DNA of 5,302 nt from assembly GCA_002426495.1 (NCBI GenBank), contig DIQC01000040.1:12801-18102 (forward strand), given 5' to 3'. Position 1 is the stretch's first letter. Each line of letters starts with the position of its first letter. A model generated the notes under the pieces. It saw only the letters and a program-made list of their open reading frames with translations. It ran no database searches and was not told the origin of the DNA. The stretch comes from Thermacetogenium sp. UBA5472 (GTDB lineage: Bacteria > Bacillota > DSM-12270 > Thermacetogeniales > Thermacetogeniaceae). Both the position numbers and the translations under genes were made by a program. Below, piece by piece: positions 4,116-5,302 of this stretch.

Positions 4116-5302
4116 TTGAAACTAGAGATCGGTAGAATTAAGATTAAAGATGTTCAGTTAGGTGATCAAACAATTGTAAAAGATGGAGTATTAACAATTG
4201 ATAAGGCAGGCTTGATAGCCACCCTGAAGGAAGATGACAGGATCAAGGATGTGGAGATCGATCTTGCCAGACCAGGAGAAAAGGTAAGGCTGATACCGGT
4301 CAAAGATGTTATTGAGCCGAGAGTAAAGGTTGAGGGAACAGGGGCGGGATTTCCTGGTGTTACCTCTAAAACCACTCAATGCGGCCAAGGAAGGACAAAT
4401 GTTTTACACGGAGCAGCTGTTGTTACAGTAGGGGATATTGTTGGCTTCCAAGAGGGAGTTATCGATATGTGGGGGGAAGGTGCCAAATGGACACCCTTCT
4501 CTAAAACACTAAATATCACCGTTGACATTCAGGTTGTAGAAGACCTGGATACCCATACACATGAGGAAACAGTCAGACTGGCGGGCTTAAGAGCTGCTGA
4601 ATATATCGGCCAGGCCGGCAAAGAGGTAGAACCTGATGAGGTACTGACCTATGAGATGGGTGGGATCTTTGAGGAGACAGAAAAATACCCTGACCTTCCC
4701 AAAGTCCTGTATGTTGAAATGATGATCACCCAGGGGCTCTTACATGATACTTACATTTATGGTGTCAATGCCCAGACCATACTTCCTTCAATATTACATC
4801 CCAATGAAGAGCTGGATAATGCTGTGATCAGCGGCAACTGTGTGGCAGCCTGTGACAAGATCACCACCTATCAGCACCAGAACAATAGTGTTATCCAGGA
4901 TCTTTATGCACAGCACGGTAAAGAGATTAATTTCATGGGTGTAATCATGGTTCCTGAACACACCACACTCGCAGGTAAACTGCGGGTATCTGACTATACG
5001 GTTAAGTTGGCCAGGATGCTAGGTGCAGATGGCGTTATTATCTCTGAAGAGGGATATGGAAACCCAGATTCTGACCTGTTGATGATCTGCAAGAAGTGTG
5101 AGGTAGCCGGTATCAAAACTTCCTTGATCACTGACGAATGTGCAGGCAGGGATGGTATGTCTCAACCACTGGCTGACACAGCAGCTGAGGCAGTAGCTGT
5201 GGTATCCACCGGTAATGTAAGCCATGTTGTCACACTGTCTCCTGCTGATAAGGTTATCGGCAATCCGGAGGCTATCGCTGTACTGGCAGGCGGCTGGGAT
5301 GG
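4116..5302 (+). CDS. grdE: Glycine reductase protein B proprotein, GrdE type (3' end outside the window)
   Basis: GrdE is the precursor of the two small subunits of protein B, the substrate-specific part of the reductase. It cleaves itself and the new N-terminal Cys becomes a pyruvoyl group that binds the substrate amine as a Schiff base. The window holds 395 complete codons of a protein usually about 430 long, with no stop before the edge. Family stretches are LARPGEKVRLIPVKDVIEPR (about 50-70), GRTNVLHGAAVV, GFQEGVIDMWGEGAKWTPFSK, QGLLHDTYIYGV, SGNCVAACDK, HGKEINFMGVI, GVIISEEGYGNPDSDLL and DECAGRDGMSQPLAD. Cleavage is expected between Asn241 and Cys242, the position I recall for characterised GrdE. 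The NCVxACDK context favours the glycine type over the sarcosine and betaine paralogues (GrdG, GrdI), but true specificity depends on the partner selenoprotein GrdB/GrdF/GrdH, expected just beyond the right edge. Confidence 0.9.
   Translation, partial: MKLEIGRIKIKDVQLGDQTIVKDGVLTIDKAGLIATLKEDDRIKDVEIDLARPGEKVRLIPVKDVIEPRVKVEGTGAGFPGVTSKTTQCGQGRTNVLHGAAVVTVGDIVGFQEGVIDMWGEGAKWTPFSKTLNITVDIQVVEDLDTHTHEETVRLAGLRAAEYIGQAGKEVEPDEVLTYEMGGIFEETEKYPDLPKVLYVEMMITQGLLHDTYIYGVNAQTILPSILHPNEELDNAVISGNCVAACDKITTYQHQNNSVIQDLYAQHGKEINFMGVIMVPEHTTLAGKLRVSDYTVKLARMLGADGVIISEEGYGNPDSDLLMICKKCEVAGIKTSLITDECAGRDGMSQPLADTAAEAVAVVSTGNVSHVVTLSPADKVIGNPEAIAVLAGGWD

Noticed and set aside
4111..4117. Run of seven T before the grdE start as a slippage or terminator signal
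   Set aside because: It lies between the ribosome binding site and the TTG start, outside the coding frame, with no GC-rich hairpin just before it.
3712..5225. Reverse-strand open frames over grdX and grdE (3712-3966, 4166-4375, 4191-4388, 5019-5225)
   Set aside because: They are antisense to recognised genes and have no independent coding evidence.

Overview
This window carries most of a selenocysteine-dependent glycine reductase locus (the grd system of Stickland-type amino acid fermentation). All five genes lie on the + strand, in the order grdA - grdC - grdD - grdX - grdE (partial). The host is most likely an anaerobic member of the Bacillota (Clostridia or a relative). The grounds are the near-exclusive association of grd genes with such fermenters, the strong AGGAGG-type ribosome binding sites, the GTG and TTG starts, and intergenic repeats of a kind I associate with clostridial genomes. 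The genus cannot be fixed from the sequence.

Layout: 1-120 is a leader with a plausible promoter and a clear Shine-Dalgarno sequence. grdA (121-564) encodes selenoprotein A. Its codon 42 is TGA, read as selenocysteine in a CxxU motif, so a standard gene caller would break it and report only the part from 262. A long near-perfect hairpin (581-637) separates grdA from grdC (672-2216). The grdC-grdD gap (2217-2371) holds two hairpins that share a GAACCGT-type core. grdD (2372-3535) is followed by a 146-bp gap with a purine-rich arm and a pyrimidine-rich arm of short repeats. Next come grdX (3682-4053), a 62-bp gap with a third copy of the GAACCGTCCCC core, and grdE (4116 to the window edge), which contains the Asn-Cys site where the proprotein is expected to cleave itself to make a pyruvoyl group.

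How the genes work together (family knowledge): protein B (GrdE fragments plus the selenoprotein GrdB, not in this window) binds glycine through the pyruvoyl group and passes a carboxymethyl group to the selenocysteine of GrdA. GrdA delivers it to protein C (GrdC + GrdD), which releases acetyl phosphate, a source of ATP through acetate kinase. Oxidised GrdA is re-reduced by thioredoxin. GrdX is a small grd-associated protein of unknown function. grdB, thioredoxin genes and the sel genes for selenocysteine insertion are not visible here. grdB would be expected just beyond the right edge.

This is a known system and not a new one. The points worth a second look are the recoded TGA, the intergenic hairpins and repeat family, the run of non-ATG starts, and a gene order that differs from the grdE-grdA-grdB-grdC-grdD order I recall in well-studied clostridia.
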